Assembly: GCA_017447875.1 (NCBI GenBank)
Contig: JAFSMP010000013.1
Location: 43,400 to 107,399 of the forward strand
From: Paludibacteraceae bacterium
GTDB taxonomy: Bacteria; Bacteroidota; Bacteroidia; Bacteroidales; Paludibacteraceae
Direction: 5' to 3'
Length of the DNA: 64,000 nucleotides
Shown: positions 54,560 to 62,905 of the stretch, one piece after another
Numbering within the stretch: position 1 is the stretch's first letter
Layout: every line of letters starts with the position of its first letter
Notes under the pieces: model-generated
Databases searched by the model: none
Seen by the model: only the letters and a program-made list of their open reading frames with translations
What the model was told of the DNA's origin: nothing
Translations under genes and position numbers: made by a program

Positions 54560-55162
54560 TTAAGAATTTCTTAAGATTGGTATCCGCAGTTCCGTAACGG
54601 TACCGTTTATGTCTAAACAGAGGGAGAAATGGTGCATGGTGAGTCGGGAAGAAAGGCACAAAGAACCGGTTTGTGCGGAGGGTAGGAGTGTCTCAAGGGA
54701 AGCATCCAACCACTTACGCAGACTATCGGGATGAATGGTGAGTGTATTCACCCAAGGGGTGAGTTGCAACTGAACGGCCAAGCCGTGCGCTTTCAGTTCG
54801 TTCTCGTTGGCACGGAGCCAATCGTATGCCAGAATGGATAGCGGAGACAGATCCTCTGAGGAACGCTCAGCATGCAAGATCAGACCTATTCCACGAACCG
54901 CTTCGATAGGTTCTTTAGCCGACCATCCGAGTTTACGACGGAGCGCATTGAGATGCACATCGATGGTACCGGTATCATACTGAAACCGTGTGCCCCACAC
55001 ATGATCGAGTATCTCAGTTCGCGGACAGATACGATTGGCATGGGCGGAGAGATAATCCAACAACCCATACTCCAGTCCGGTCAGGTGGATTTCCTGTCCG
55101 TCCTTGCGCACACTCCGCTGTTCGCGGTCAATCTCTATATGGTCAATGATGGTGAGGTACAT
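54560..55162 (-). CDS. Winged-helix regulator fused to a histidine-kinase-like ATPase remnant
   Basis: 200 residues. Residues 1-100 form an OmpR/PhoB-type winged helix (LTGLEYGLLDYLSAHANRICPRTEILDHVWG, TIDVHLNALRRKLG, VRGIGL). There is no receiver domain before it. Residues 105-200 resemble part of a HATPase domain: a helix with LRANENELKAHGLAV, then HPDSLRKWLDASLETLLPSAQTGSLCLSS, the position of the N-box, but the catalytic asparagine and the DxGxG lid are absent. It probably binds DNA and an unknown partner. It is 15 bases from the metallo-hydrolase gene. Confidence 0.7.
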   Translation of the reverse strand: MYLTIIDHIEIDREQRSVRKDGQEIHLTGLEYGLLDYLSAHANRICPRTEILDHVWGTRFQYDTGTIDVHLNALRRKLGWSAKEPIEAVRGIGLILHAERSSEDLSPLSILAYDWLRANENELKAHGLAVQLQLTPWVNTLTIHPDSLRKWLDASLETLLPSAQTGSLCLSSRLTMHHFSLCLDINGTVTELRIPILRNS

Positions 55163-55177
55163 TGGGGCGTTTATCGG

Positions 55178-56248
55178 CTAATAATTTACTACTGTTCCTA
55201 TCAGGGCATCTAATAGGAGGATGTTGTGCTTGGTTGCTATGTCATGTGCCACGCTGTCCGGCTCGTACCACGGATGTACGGACAAAGCGAACTTGTCATG
55301 GTGGACGGTGAAGACCTGCTTGGCTTGGAGGTCGAGGATGACCTTTTCGAGATCTTCGGGTGTGGTGTGGATATATTTCCAATTGGCATTGTACTGCCCG
55401 TTTTCCAATAGCGCCAAATCAACCGATCCGAAACGTTCGCGTATCTCGGCAAACCGCTTGTCGTATCCTCCGTCACCACCGATATAGACCTTACGTCCAC
55501 CGGCTTCCACCATGAACGATGCCCACAGCGTTTGATTGCGCTTGCCTAAAAGACGATTACTGAAATGGCGAGACGGCAGAGCCGTAATTGAAGATTGGAG
55601 ATTGAAGATTGAAGATTTGTCATACCAATCCATCTCCATGATTTGCTCGTCCTGATAGCCCCAATAACGCAAGTAATCGGCGATGCCGAGCGGACAGATG
55701 ACCTGTTTCACACGATTGCGGATGTCGCGCAGTGTTGCGTACTCCATGTGATCCCAATGTTCGTGTGTGATAATAAGCACATCAATGCTCGGCAGGTCTT
55801 CCGGTCGGTAGATGTCTGTGCCCGCAAAGGGTTTCATCATCAGCGTCGCAGGCCATTCGGGTTTGAGTACCGGATCGACCAAGTACCGCTTGCCGTTCAA
55901 GCAGAACAGGTACGACGAATGCCCGAACCACACCAACCAATCGCTATCGGTCGGCAGGCTTTTGAGGTCAGTTTTAACCGCAGGTATCGGTTGTTGCGGC
56001 ACACGCAGCGTGTCTTTGTTCGTAAGAAAACGCCACAATGTACTCTTCGTGCTTGCGGAGTCTCCGGTAAACTGCGGTGTCGGTTCTTGGTTCTGAAACA
56101 TCCCGTCTCGGTAGTTCGGTGACGCTTGTATCCGCTCTTTCGACACATGTCGCCACAACCCGAAAGCCGGGTGGGAGAGTACAGCCAAACCCATTCCTGC
56201 AAGCAACAAGATAACACCTAATATGATTAGTAACGCTTTCATTCTCAT
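55178..56248 (-). CDS. MBL-fold metallo-hydrolase (NAPE-PLD/UlaG-like), membrane-anchored
   Basis: 356 residues with an N-terminal membrane helix (LLIILGVILLLAGMGLAVLS). The metal site has ITHEHWDHMEY, the later LPSRHFSNR and the IGGDGGY segment. These fit the N-acyl-phosphatidylethanolamine phospholipase D-like group; the substrate is unknown and could be a lipid. Between MDWYDK and ITALPSRHF lies SSIFNLQSS, an insertion encoded by ATTGAAGATT-type repeats at 55587-55619. Genes before and after it are on the same strand. Confidence 0.85.
   Translation of the reverse strand: MRMKALLIILGVILLLAGMGLAVLSHPAFGLWRHVSKERIQASPNYRDGMFQNQEPTPQFTGDSASTKSTLWRFLTNKDTLRVPQQPIPAVKTDLKSLPTDSDWLVWFGHSSYLFCLNGKRYLVDPVLKPEWPATLMMKPFAGTDIYRPEDLPSIDVLIITHEHWDHMEYATLRDIRNRVKQVICPLGIADYLRYWGYQDEQIMEMDWYDKSSIFNLQSSITALPSRHFSNRLLGKRNQTLWASFMVEAGGRKVYIGGDGGYDKRFAEIRERFGSVDLALLENGQYNANWKYIHTTPEDLEKVILDLQAKQVFTVHHDKFALSVHPWYEPDSVAHDIATKHNILLLDALIGTVVNY
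55587..55619. repeat. Tandem word repeat inside the metallo-hydrolase gene
   Basis: ATTGAAGATTGGAGATTGAAG then ATTGAAGATTTG in 7 bp steps; read on the minus strand as SSIFNLQSSI. Confidence 0.85.
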
Positions 56249-56272
56249 ATCGTCTTTTATTCTCTATATTCG

Positions 56273-56716
56273 TCAATGTACATTTACTAACTCGTATTTC
56301 AATTCCACACTATCACGTTCGTACTGACGATTGACGAAGATAAGTAGCACCGGAACTTGCGTCCACGTGTTTTTGTCTCGAGCGACATCGACGTGATAGA
56401 TAAACGTCAGTTTCTGTCCGTCATCAATCAGAGTCTCGGCTTGTAGTTCAGTGCTATGATTCGTCTCCGGCAGTACAACAGCTATAGCAAACTGCGTCTC
56501 AAAATCAATAGGTGTCGGTTGCCCTTTCTTTCCCATGAAGGCTGCCATGCCGAAGTAACGTTCGAACTCATCCTGCGAACCGATCTTTGCCGGAACAGCT
56601 TCCGTCACATCGTTCCGCACGAAGTAGTTATGCGCTTTCACGAATGGAATCTCTTTCTTCTGCCCGCATGACGCGAAACACAATGCCACTATGAGTATGG
56701 TGATTAGTTTTCTCAT
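56273..56716 (-). CDS. Hypothetical lipoprotein
   Basis: 147 residues with a lipobox (LCFASC). Mature part: HNYFVRNDVTEAVPAKIGSQDEFERYFGMAAFMGK and FAIAVVLPETNHSTELQ, a pattern of a small beta-sheet protein common in Bacteroidales. Function unknown. It lies 24 bases before the metallo-hydrolase and 99 bases after the ZIP remnant. Confidence 0.78.
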   Translation of the reverse strand: MRKLITILIVALCFASCGQKKEIPFVKAHNYFVRNDVTEAVPAKIGSQDEFERYFGMAAFMGKKGQPTPIDFETQFAIAVVLPETNHSTELQAETLIDDGQKLTFIYHVDVARDKNTWTQVPVLLIFVNRQYERDSVELKYELVNVH

Positions 56717-56815
56717 ATTTCGTTTTATACCTTATTTAATTCTTCTTTCTCATTTTTTTCTTCATTTGCGTCGATTTCTTAGCCTGAGGTAGCACGATTA
56801 TTTTCCAAATGCCAA

Positions 56816-57052
56816 TTACCCAATGACCACATCTAGAACCATCATCAGTACAAATCCAAGGGCAAAACCGATGGTACTGAGGTTGGAGTGTGTGCCGTTG
56901 GAGGCTTCGGGGATATTTTGGATGGCGATACCGATAGACATCGCCAGTGCGCCCATGAGCGAGATGTCCGCTTGTCCGTCTTGCATACCGGCATAGACCA
57001 CACCGACCGCCATGCCTTCGGGCAGGTTGTGGATCGTGACCGCCAGCGCGAT
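56816..57052 (-). pseudogene. ZIP family metal transporter, internally deleted
   Basis: The frame reads IALAVTIHNLPEGMAVGVVYAG, with the metal-site HNLPEG, then MSIGIAIQNIPE, and jumps to SNGTHSNLSTIGFALGFVLM and MVLDVVIG before the stop. The latter is the normal C-terminus of ZIP transporters. The N-terminal helices and the part between the second metal motif and the end are gone. A promoter (57070-57100) stands 18 bases before the surviving start. Confidence 0.7.
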
Positions 57053-57069
57053 TTATATCGTTCACGACG

Positions 57070-57100
57070 CAAAATTACAATAAATATTTTAATGTCGCAA
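57070..57100 (-). promoter_or_regulatory. Promoter of the ZIP remnant
   Basis: Minus strand TTGCGACATTA, A/T spacer, TAATTTTG at 57070-57077; spacer 20 bp. GCGATATAAAT just upstream is repeated, in part, past the promoter at 57049-57060. Confidence 0.55.
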
Positions 57101-57138
57101 GCGATATAAATATTTTCTTAATAATCGTACATTTTATC

Positions 57139-58167
57139 TTAAATATTCTCTGCTTCTATTTGATCGGACATGAACGGTTCATGAAGTACATAGTGCTTGT
57201 AATACGAGATACCGAGCGTAGTGAGCGGTAGCGCGATGATCATACCGATGACGCCCATCAACGCACCCCAGAAACTGAGGCTGAGCAGGATAGCAGCAGG
57301 TCCAAGACCGGTCACTTTACCCATGATCTTCGGCACAAGGAACATATCCTGGAACGTCTGCACGACGATGAACACGATCGCCATCAGCAGGATCGTCAGC
57401 CACACGGGTTGACCGGTCTGCGCCGACTGTACAAGGCACAGCAGGATACACGGAGGGATACCGAGTGCCTGCATGTACGGCACCAGATTAAGCACACCGA
57501 TGATCAGTCCCATGACGAAGCCCATCGGCATACCGATAATCGAAAAACCGATCGCGAAAAGAATACCCACACATAATGCTACCAGTCCCTGTCCGCGGAA
57601 ATAGGCATTCATATTGACACTCATCTCATGCACAAGCGTGGTAATCTGCGAATAGTATTTCTTCGGCACGTACTTACGCCAGTTGGCGCGTATAGACGGG
57701 AAAGCGAGCATCAGGAAGATAAGGTACATCAGTCCGATGAAGATGACCAACAACTCGCTCAACCAACTCAATCCACCGGTAATCCAGCCTCCTAACTTAG
57801 GCAGAAAACTCTTGATACCGTCGCGCACCTCCGGATAAGAGAGTACGGACTCTAAGTTCAGTCCATCGAGCGTCGAATGGATCTTCTCTTGTTGCTCATG
57901 TGTAAAATACTTGTCGGCATCGAAATGGGCGAAATACTGCTCCACGGCAACGGCTGCTGACTTTACCTCCCTACCCATCGCCGGGATGATCAGGTACACC
58001 GCCAACGACATCAAGCCGACAAACAGGATAAGCGTGATAGCCACTGACAAACCGCGGAATTTTACACGGCATTTATGCTGAATGAAGTTGACCAGCGGAT
58101 CCAGTAACCATGCCAACAGGAAAGCTACAAAGAACGGCAGTAATACGCCGTAAAGACGAGATAGCAT
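57139..58167 (-). CDS. AI-2E family transporter, N-terminus shortened
   Basis: 342 residues with about seven membrane segments. The PerM/AI-2E signature is in LLPFFVAFLLAWLLDPLVNF, VPYMQALGIPPC and GPAAILLSLSFWGALMGVIGM. Such transporters export small molecules or act as Na+/H+ antiporters. The usual first 20-30 residues with most of the first helix are missing: the frame is closed by a TAA overlapping the end of the flavodoxin gene. Either the start was lost by rearrangement or a non-ATG start is used. Confidence 0.85.
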   Translation of the reverse strand: MLSRLYGVLLPFFVAFLLAWLLDPLVNFIQHKCRVKFRGLSVAITLILFVGLMSLAVYLIIPAMGREVKSAAVAVEQYFAHFDADKYFTHEQQEKIHSTLDGLNLESVLSYPEVRDGIKSFLPKLGGWITGGLSWLSELLVIFIGLMYLIFLMLAFPSIRANWRKYVPKKYYSQITTLVHEMSVNMNAYFRGQGLVALCVGILFAIGFSIIGMPMGFVMGLIIGVLNLVPYMQALGIPPCILLCLVQSAQTGQPVWLTILLMAIVFIVVQTFQDMFLVPKIMGKVTGLGPAAILLSLSFWGALMGVIGMIIALPLTTLGISYYKHYVLHEPFMSDQIEAENI

Positions 58168-58192
58168 AGGGATGGTGAGTATTTGATCACTT

Positions 58193-58681
58193 CTATCGTT
58201 TATTTAATAGTAATCCCTTCTTCCACTTCAGCGTCGGATAGGTCTTCTTGAGGTAGGCCTCCGCTTCGCCGATACCGCTTGAACCGCTGGTAGCGAAGGG
58301 GATGAGGGTTTTGCCTTCCAACTGCGGCACGTTGTTGTCGAGCCATGAGTTGATGATACGCGGACAGATGCCCCACCATATCGGAAAACCGACGTAGATC
58401 GTGTCGTACGGTGCGACGTTCGTGCATTGTTTGATGGTCGGTCGCTCTTCCGGATCGTTCATCTCGAGTGACGAACGGGACTTGTCATTGCGCCAATCGA
58501 GGTCAGCGGCCGTATACGGTTGAGCCGGTTCGATCTCCCAAAGTTGGGCGTTATGCTGTTTGGCAAGCCGTTCTGCTGCGGCTTTGGTAGTTCCGGTGGC
58601 AGAGAAATACGCCACGAGTGTCTTTGCTTCCATAGCGGTCATACATGCGGCACAAAGGAGTGCCAATACGAGTCGTTTCAT
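58193..58681 (-). CDS. Exported flavodoxin
   Basis: 162 residues from the ATG at 58681. A signal peptide (MKRLVLALLCAACMTAMEA) precedes the flavodoxin fold. The FMN phosphate loop is FSATGTTKAAAERL, and the later YDTIYVGFPIWWG loop and TSGSSGIGEAEAYL are typical of short flavodoxins. It is likely periplasmic and may work with the nitroreductase gene five bases upstream. Confidence 0.88.
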   Translation of the reverse strand: MKRLVLALLCAACMTAMEAKTLVAYFSATGTTKAAAERLAKQHNAQLWEIEPAQPYTAADLDWRNDKSRSSLEMNDPEERPTIKQCTNVAPYDTIYVGFPIWWGICPRIINSWLDNNVPQLEGKTLIPFATSGSSGIGEAEAYLKKTYPTLKWKKGLLLNKR

Positions 58682-58686
58682 ATGTG

Positions 58687-59280
58687 TTACCAAGCGTTAT
58701 AGTGAATATTCTCCGGTTTGTATTTGTCTTTGATCTCCGGTTGCTCAGCCGGCACACCGACGGGCACTACGCACAGCGGGACAATATGTTCCGGCAAACC
58801 GAGCATCTCTTGCACCAGTTTGGCACGGTTCATGTCGGGATGCAGACCGGTCCATACGGCACCGAGCCCCATCGCGTGAGCGGCCAACAGCAGGTTCTCC
58901 GTGGCTGCCGATACATCGTTGACCCAGAAAGCCCCCATCTCACCGGGTATGGCTTTGCTTAGGTCACCGCAAGGGATGATCGCTACGGCAGGTTTGTTAC
59001 TGCAGCGGGAGTAAGGAAGGGCCTCACCCAAAGCCGCTATCTTCGCTTCGTCGGTCACGACGATAAAGGCCCAGGGTTGTTTGTTGATCGCCGAAGGAGC
59101 GGCCATGGCGGCACGCAGGAGGGTATCCAACTGTGCCTCACTGATTTTCTCACCGGTGAACTCGCGTACGGAGACGCGCGTCATGATGTTGTTGATTGCT
59201 TGATTGTTCATAACTTTCGGTTGGTTGCTGCAGGCGGCCAAAGTGAGTACCGCACATGCAAATGTAAAGAATTTTTTCAT
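58687..59280 (-). CDS. Nitroreductase family lipoprotein
   Basis: 197 residues from the ATG at 59280. A lipoprotein signal (LAACSNQ) precedes a nitroreductase fold with RVSVREFTGEKIS, AMAAPSAINKQPWAFIVV, ATENLLLAAHAMGLGAVWTG and the VPVGVPAEQP end. It uses FMN and NAD(P)H in cytoplasmic relatives; the lipoprotein form would need another electron donor, perhaps the exported flavodoxin. The promoter is at 59412-59442 with a leader of about 130 bases. Confidence 0.87.
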   Translation of the reverse strand: MKKFFTFACAVLTLAACSNQPKVMNNQAINNIMTRVSVREFTGEKISEAQLDTLLRAAMAAPSAINKQPWAFIVVTDEAKIAALGEALPYSRCSNKPAVAIIPCGDLSKAIPGEMGAFWVNDVSAATENLLLAAHAMGLGAVWTGLHPDMNRAKLVQEMLGLPEHIVPLCVVPVGVPAEQPEIKDKYKPENIHYNAW

Positions 59281-59411
59281 ATTACTATTGTTTTCTGTCC
59301 TGCTCCATCGGATCACGCTCGCCATAGAAAGCGATGTCGTCGGTTGGTAATGCACGCTGAACGAAGCTTTCTGGAAGTGTCTATAATATAATCTTCTAAC
59401 ATAATCGGGGG

Positions 59412-59442
59412 CAAAGTTACTGCTTTTTTTTGACATACGCAA
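59412..59442 (-). promoter_or_regulatory. Promoter of nitroreductase-flavodoxin
   Basis: Minus strand TTTGCGTATGTCA, A-tract, GCAG, TAACTTTG at 59412-59419; spacer 20 bp. Confidence 0.78.
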
Positions 59443-59468
59443 ATAAAAATGAAAAAAAGAGCCCTTTT

Positions 59469-59497
59469 CCCTAATCGATAATCGCTAATCGGATTAC
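59469..59497. repeat. Tandem word repeat (CTAATCG)
   Basis: CCCTAATCGATAATCGCTAA then TCGGATTACG between the nitroreductase promoter and the AraC fragment. Confidence 0.7.
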
Positions 59498-59515
59498 GAA
59501 TGCTGCTGGTCGTAG

Positions 59516-59713
59516 GCCAGACCCTCGATCCTTTTGGATCTTGCGGAGGTGCGCACGCAAGCCAAACTGCTCATGGACGCGAACCCCAAACAAACAGTAA
59601 AGGAAACCGCCTGCCAACTCGGTTTTCCTACTACTGCCAATTTCTGCCGTTACTTCAAGCGTGCCACCGGCATCTATCCGCAAGCCTATAAAGAATCTAT
59701 TTCAACTCCTTGA
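59516..59713 (+). pseudogene. C-terminal fragment of an AraC regulator
   Basis: The frame reads ARPSILLDLAEVRTQAKLLM, then ETACQLGFPTTANFCRYFKR and ATGIYPQAYKES, the second helix-turn-helix of an AraC protein. A TAG at 59513-59515 precedes it and no start is present. Its last 17 bases overlap the end of the converging decarboxylase gene. It may once have regulated the nitroreductase or decarboxylase genes. Confidence 0.7.
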
Positions 59714-60914
59714 TAAACAGGTCTATCTTTGCCTTCGTCACATGTTGCATCACGACTACGTGTGCCAGCTCGCCGCCGAAGTTCTCGTCATAACCTAACG
59801 CCAAGTTGTACTTGCTGCATATCTCTTTCGCCGGACGTTTGAAGAACACGGTGTTGCTATATTCGTTCCGCCAGCACGGCCAGCCGATTTTTGTCAACTC
59901 CTGCTGCAGATACGCCGTACAATCCATCATCGCGTTCGCCTGCTCCGACCACTTGTCGTAACCCACTTTCTGAATCAACCACCAGAACTTGAGCGGTTGC
60001 ACGGCGTCACGCGAGCAGTTGATCATCTTCATGTTGCTGTTCAGGTACGTCACGTTGTAATTATTCTGGTTGTCATACACCTTGCGGGTGCAGAGGAAAA
60101 GTCCCGAAGGCGAATCGATACCGAAGAACTTATGTCCGCTGATGGCGATCGACTCAAAATGCATCTCCTTGCTACTCACCATCTTCCGGTGCTCCGTGAA
60201 CGGCAGATAGCCCCCGAACAGCGCCGCATCGACATGCCGATATACCGCCATTTCCGGATACTTCGCCAGTACTGCGTTCAGTGCCTCCATATCGTCTATC
60301 GCTCCCTTGAACGTCGATCCCATCGCATAGACCATCAGAGCCGGCCGCGTCGGGTCCAAGGCTTTCTCCAGTTCCTCCGGGATCATCCTACCCATCGGAT
60401 CACTCTTGATCAACTTAACCTCTAGGTTCTGCAGGTCGCATAGACGTATGTTCGAGTAATGCGCCTCATCACTCACATACACGATCGGCATTTTACCCGT
60501 CCTGTTATACAGATCGTTCGCCCCGAAATAGATACCGTGGTTATTGCCGTCCGTACCGCTGTGCGTCACAATGCCCCATACGTCGTCCTTGTCGAAACCG
60601 TACAGCGGCGTGAAGAACTCGATCACCTCCTTCTCGAACGCCTGCGTGGACATGTTCCACGGATTATCCGTCATCGGATCGCCGGCATTGTTCAGGTTCA
60701 CCCGGTCCATACCCGTTCGTACGTACCATTCATAGAAATCCTGCAAGGCTGACTCTTGGTTCGCCGGATAACCGAAATAGGTCTGCTGACCCTCCTTCCA
60801 GATCTGCGTCCACTCGTCGAGTTTTTGGAAACCCGAACTTTTTTGCCCTCCGGCACCCTGCGAGCACCCGAATAAAGCAACTACGGATACTACTAAAAGA
60901 AAGAACTTTTTCAT
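59697..60914 (-). CDS. Lipoprotein PLP-dependent decarboxylase, histidine decarboxylase-like
   Basis: 405 residues. The N-terminus is a lipoprotein signal (MKKFFLLVVSVVALFGCSQG), which is odd for a PLP enzyme. The fold is a group II decarboxylase close to histidine decarboxylase: THSGTDGNNHGIYF, SDEAHYSN (ring-stacking histidine), HVDAALFGGYLPF, and the PLP lysine in SGHKFFGIDSPSG. It would make an amine such as histamine outside the cytoplasm, if PLP reaches it. It follows the truncated gltS gene by 32 bases. Confidence 0.82.
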   Translation of the reverse strand: MKKFFLLVVSVVALFGCSQGAGGQKSSGFQKLDEWTQIWKEGQQTYFGYPANQESALQDFYEWYVRTGMDRVNLNNAGDPMTDNPWNMSTQAFEKEVIEFFTPLYGFDKDDVWGIVTHSGTDGNNHGIYFGANDLYNRTGKMPIVYVSDEAHYSNIRLCDLQNLEVKLIKSDPMGRMIPEELEKALDPTRPALMVYAMGSTFKGAIDDMEALNAVLAKYPEMAVYRHVDAALFGGYLPFTEHRKMVSSKEMHFESIAISGHKFFGIDSPSGLFLCTRKVYDNQNNYNVTYLNSNMKMINCSRDAVQPLKFWWLIQKVGYDKWSEQANAMMDCTAYLQQELTKIGWPCWRNEYSNTVFFKRPAKEICSKYNLALGYDENFGGELAHVVVMQHVTKAKIDLFIKELK

Positions 60915-60946
60915 GTTTTATAGATTTTTGATTGTGACTGCTATGC

Positions 60947-61549
60947 TTACATTAAATTCAGAAAGAGGGTGATGATGGCGGTGTTAATCAGGTCGGCAAA
61001 CATCGCTCCTATGATGGGGACAATGAGGAATGGCTTGACCGTATAGTGGTATTTATAGCACACCGCACTCATGTTCGCCATGGCGTTGGGTGTAGCGCCC
61101 AAGCCGAAGCCGCATATACCGGCACAGAGGACAGCGGCATCGTAGTCGCGGCCCAAGAGCGGGAAAGCAATGAAATAGACAAACAGGATCATCATCACCA
61201 CCTGGGATGCGAGGATGACCACCAACGGCAGAGCGAGACTGCTCAGTTCCCACAGCCGCAAGGAGATCATCGCCATACCCAGAAATAGTGACAGGCAGAT
61301 ATTGCCCACACTGATGATACGATCCATATCAAACTGTTTCTCGCTTTTTACCCACTTGCCGTTTTCCTTGTAGGGGATGAAGCCGATGGTGTTACGCATA
61401 ACGGCGGCTAATATCAAAGCACCGAAATAGGACGGGAACGTAACGCCTGTCTTGGCAAGTGCCCAACTGAGCAACGTACCGCCTGCCATAGCCAACAGGA
61501 TCCAATAACTCGCCTTCGCATACTGCTGGAACTCCTGTTCGTTGGGAGC
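60947..61549 (-). pseudogene. gltS: Sodium/glutamate symporter, interrupted by an integrated element
   Basis: The surviving C-terminal 200 residues include FPSYFGALILAAVMRN, LFLGMAMISLRLWEL and CGFGLGATPNAMANM, the GltS core. The frame is open only to 61549; a TAA stands at the junction and the N-terminal half is absent. The sequence beyond is an integrase region. The gene was probably an amino-acid carrier for the decarboxylase, with which it forms a unit. Confidence 0.82.
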
Positions 61550-61726
61550 TTAAGACAAAAACTCTAATCCGTTGTAACTGAATAAGTTACGGCGGATTTT
61601 CGGTTAAAGTGTCCCGAAAATGTCCCGAAAATTTGATTAAAAAATTCGGGCAAAAAAACGAGCAAAAGCACTAAAAATATCTGGCATCGTAACTCTGTTT
61701 TCAGCAAAGAAAATGGAGAAAAAAAA
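61550..61726. mobile_element. Left end of an integrated element
   Basis: The junction with gltS is near 61550. The stretch holds a hairpin-like GTAACT-GAATA-AGTTAC at 61577-61593, the repeated GTCCCGAAAAT at about 61611 and 61622, and the leader of the integrase. Such direct repeats can be arm-type integrase sites. The other end is outside the window. Confidence 0.65.
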
Positions 61727-62887
61727 ATGTCAACTCTTAGTCAATTTTCACCGCTCTTTACGGGCTATGCCCCAGCGGTAGTGAAACACATTGCGACCGG
61801 ATGGTTTATTGAGTATTACGTAACCAATCCTTTCACCCAAACTTTAGAGCGTCGCAAGTTCCGGTTAAACAATCTGCGCAAGCGTTGTCGCACTGCAATG
61901 GAGTTCAAAGTGCAGGCGAACACTATCTGTAGCCAACTCAATGTGAAGCTGGCTAACGGATGGAATCCTTTTAACGAGGATGTCAAAACGGAGAACCCCG
62001 GTGCAGTACCTATTAAGATTGTTTACGAGCAGTATTTCCGTGACGTGGAAAAAGACCTCCGTCCTGATACCCTACGCGGTTATAAGGCATTCAGCCGTAG
62101 GCTTCTTGAGTGGTGTGACAAGAGAAGCCCGGATATGCTACTAAAGGACTTCTCGGATGTAATGGCTGTCCGCTATCTGGACGAGCAGCGGCAAAAGAAC
62201 AATTGGGTAAATGCCACCTTTAACAATAACCTTGTGAGCGCCCAAGCATTCTTTACTTGGTGTGTGAAGAAGAAGTTCATCGAGAAGAACCCATTCTACG
62301 GCATTTCCAAGAAAAAGAAAGAAGCCAAGAAGCGTACCGTAATTAACGCAGACGCTCGTGCTATCATGCGTGAATGGTTTATGAATAATAACCCAGGTTA
62401 TCTGCTCATCTGTGAACTGGTGTTCCAATCGCTGATCCGTCCGACCGAAATCAGCAAACTGCGCGTGAGTGACGTAGATTTGGAGCACAAGGTAATTCAC
62501 TTGGATGGCAGTATAACCAAGACAAAGTACTCGCGCAAAGCCGTGCTGAGTGACGAACTGATTGAGATACTTGGACGTAACATCCAAGGAGCGAACCAAG
62601 ATGATTACCTCATCAGTAACGGCTACCTGCCCGGCAAAGAGCCTATCAGTTCCCGCATGTATCGCAAGACGTGGGACAAAATGCGTAAGCAGTGCCACCT
62701 CCCGGACACCATGCAGCTCTACTCCCTCCGTGACACGGGTATTATCAGCCTGTTTGATAATGGAGCAGACGCAAATACTGTCAAGGGAGCAGCAGACCAC
62801 CACAACCTCAACATTACGTCCATCTACTGTGATCACGTGGATGACAACCTTGTTGAGAAAGTCCGCAAGCACTCGGCTAAGTTCTAA
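61727..62887 (+). CDS. Tyrosine integrase
   Basis: 386 residues. A SAM-like core-binding domain (YEQYFRDVEKDLRPDTLRGYKAFSRRLLEW, in pieces) precedes the catalytic domain. Catalytic residues are the arginine of QSLIRPTEISKL, the lysine in SITKTKYSRK, LYSLRDTGI (a serine replaces the first histidine), the histidine pair of ADHHNL, and the tyrosine of SIYCDH. It inserts or excises the element whose end lies 180 bases upstream. It resembles integrases of Bacteroidales prophages and conjugative elements. Confidence 0.9.
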   Translation: MSTLSQFSPLFTGYAPAVVKHIATGWFIEYYVTNPFTQTLERRKFRLNNLRKRCRTAMEFKVQANTICSQLNVKLANGWNPFNEDVKTENPGAVPIKIVYEQYFRDVEKDLRPDTLRGYKAFSRRLLEWCDKRSPDMLLKDFSDVMAVRYLDEQRQKNNWVNATFNNNLVSAQAFFTWCVKKKFIEKNPFYGISKKKKEAKKRTVINADARAIMREWFMNNNPGYLLICELVFQSLIRPTEISKLRVSDVDLEHKVIHLDGSITKTKYSRKAVLSDELIEILGRNIQGANQDDYLISNGYLPGKEPISSRMYRKTWDKMRKQCHLPDTMQLYSLRDTGIISLFDNGADANTVKGAADHHNLNITSIYCDHVDDNLVEKVRKHSAKF

Positions 62888-62905
62888 AAGATTGGCGGTC
62901 GGGGA

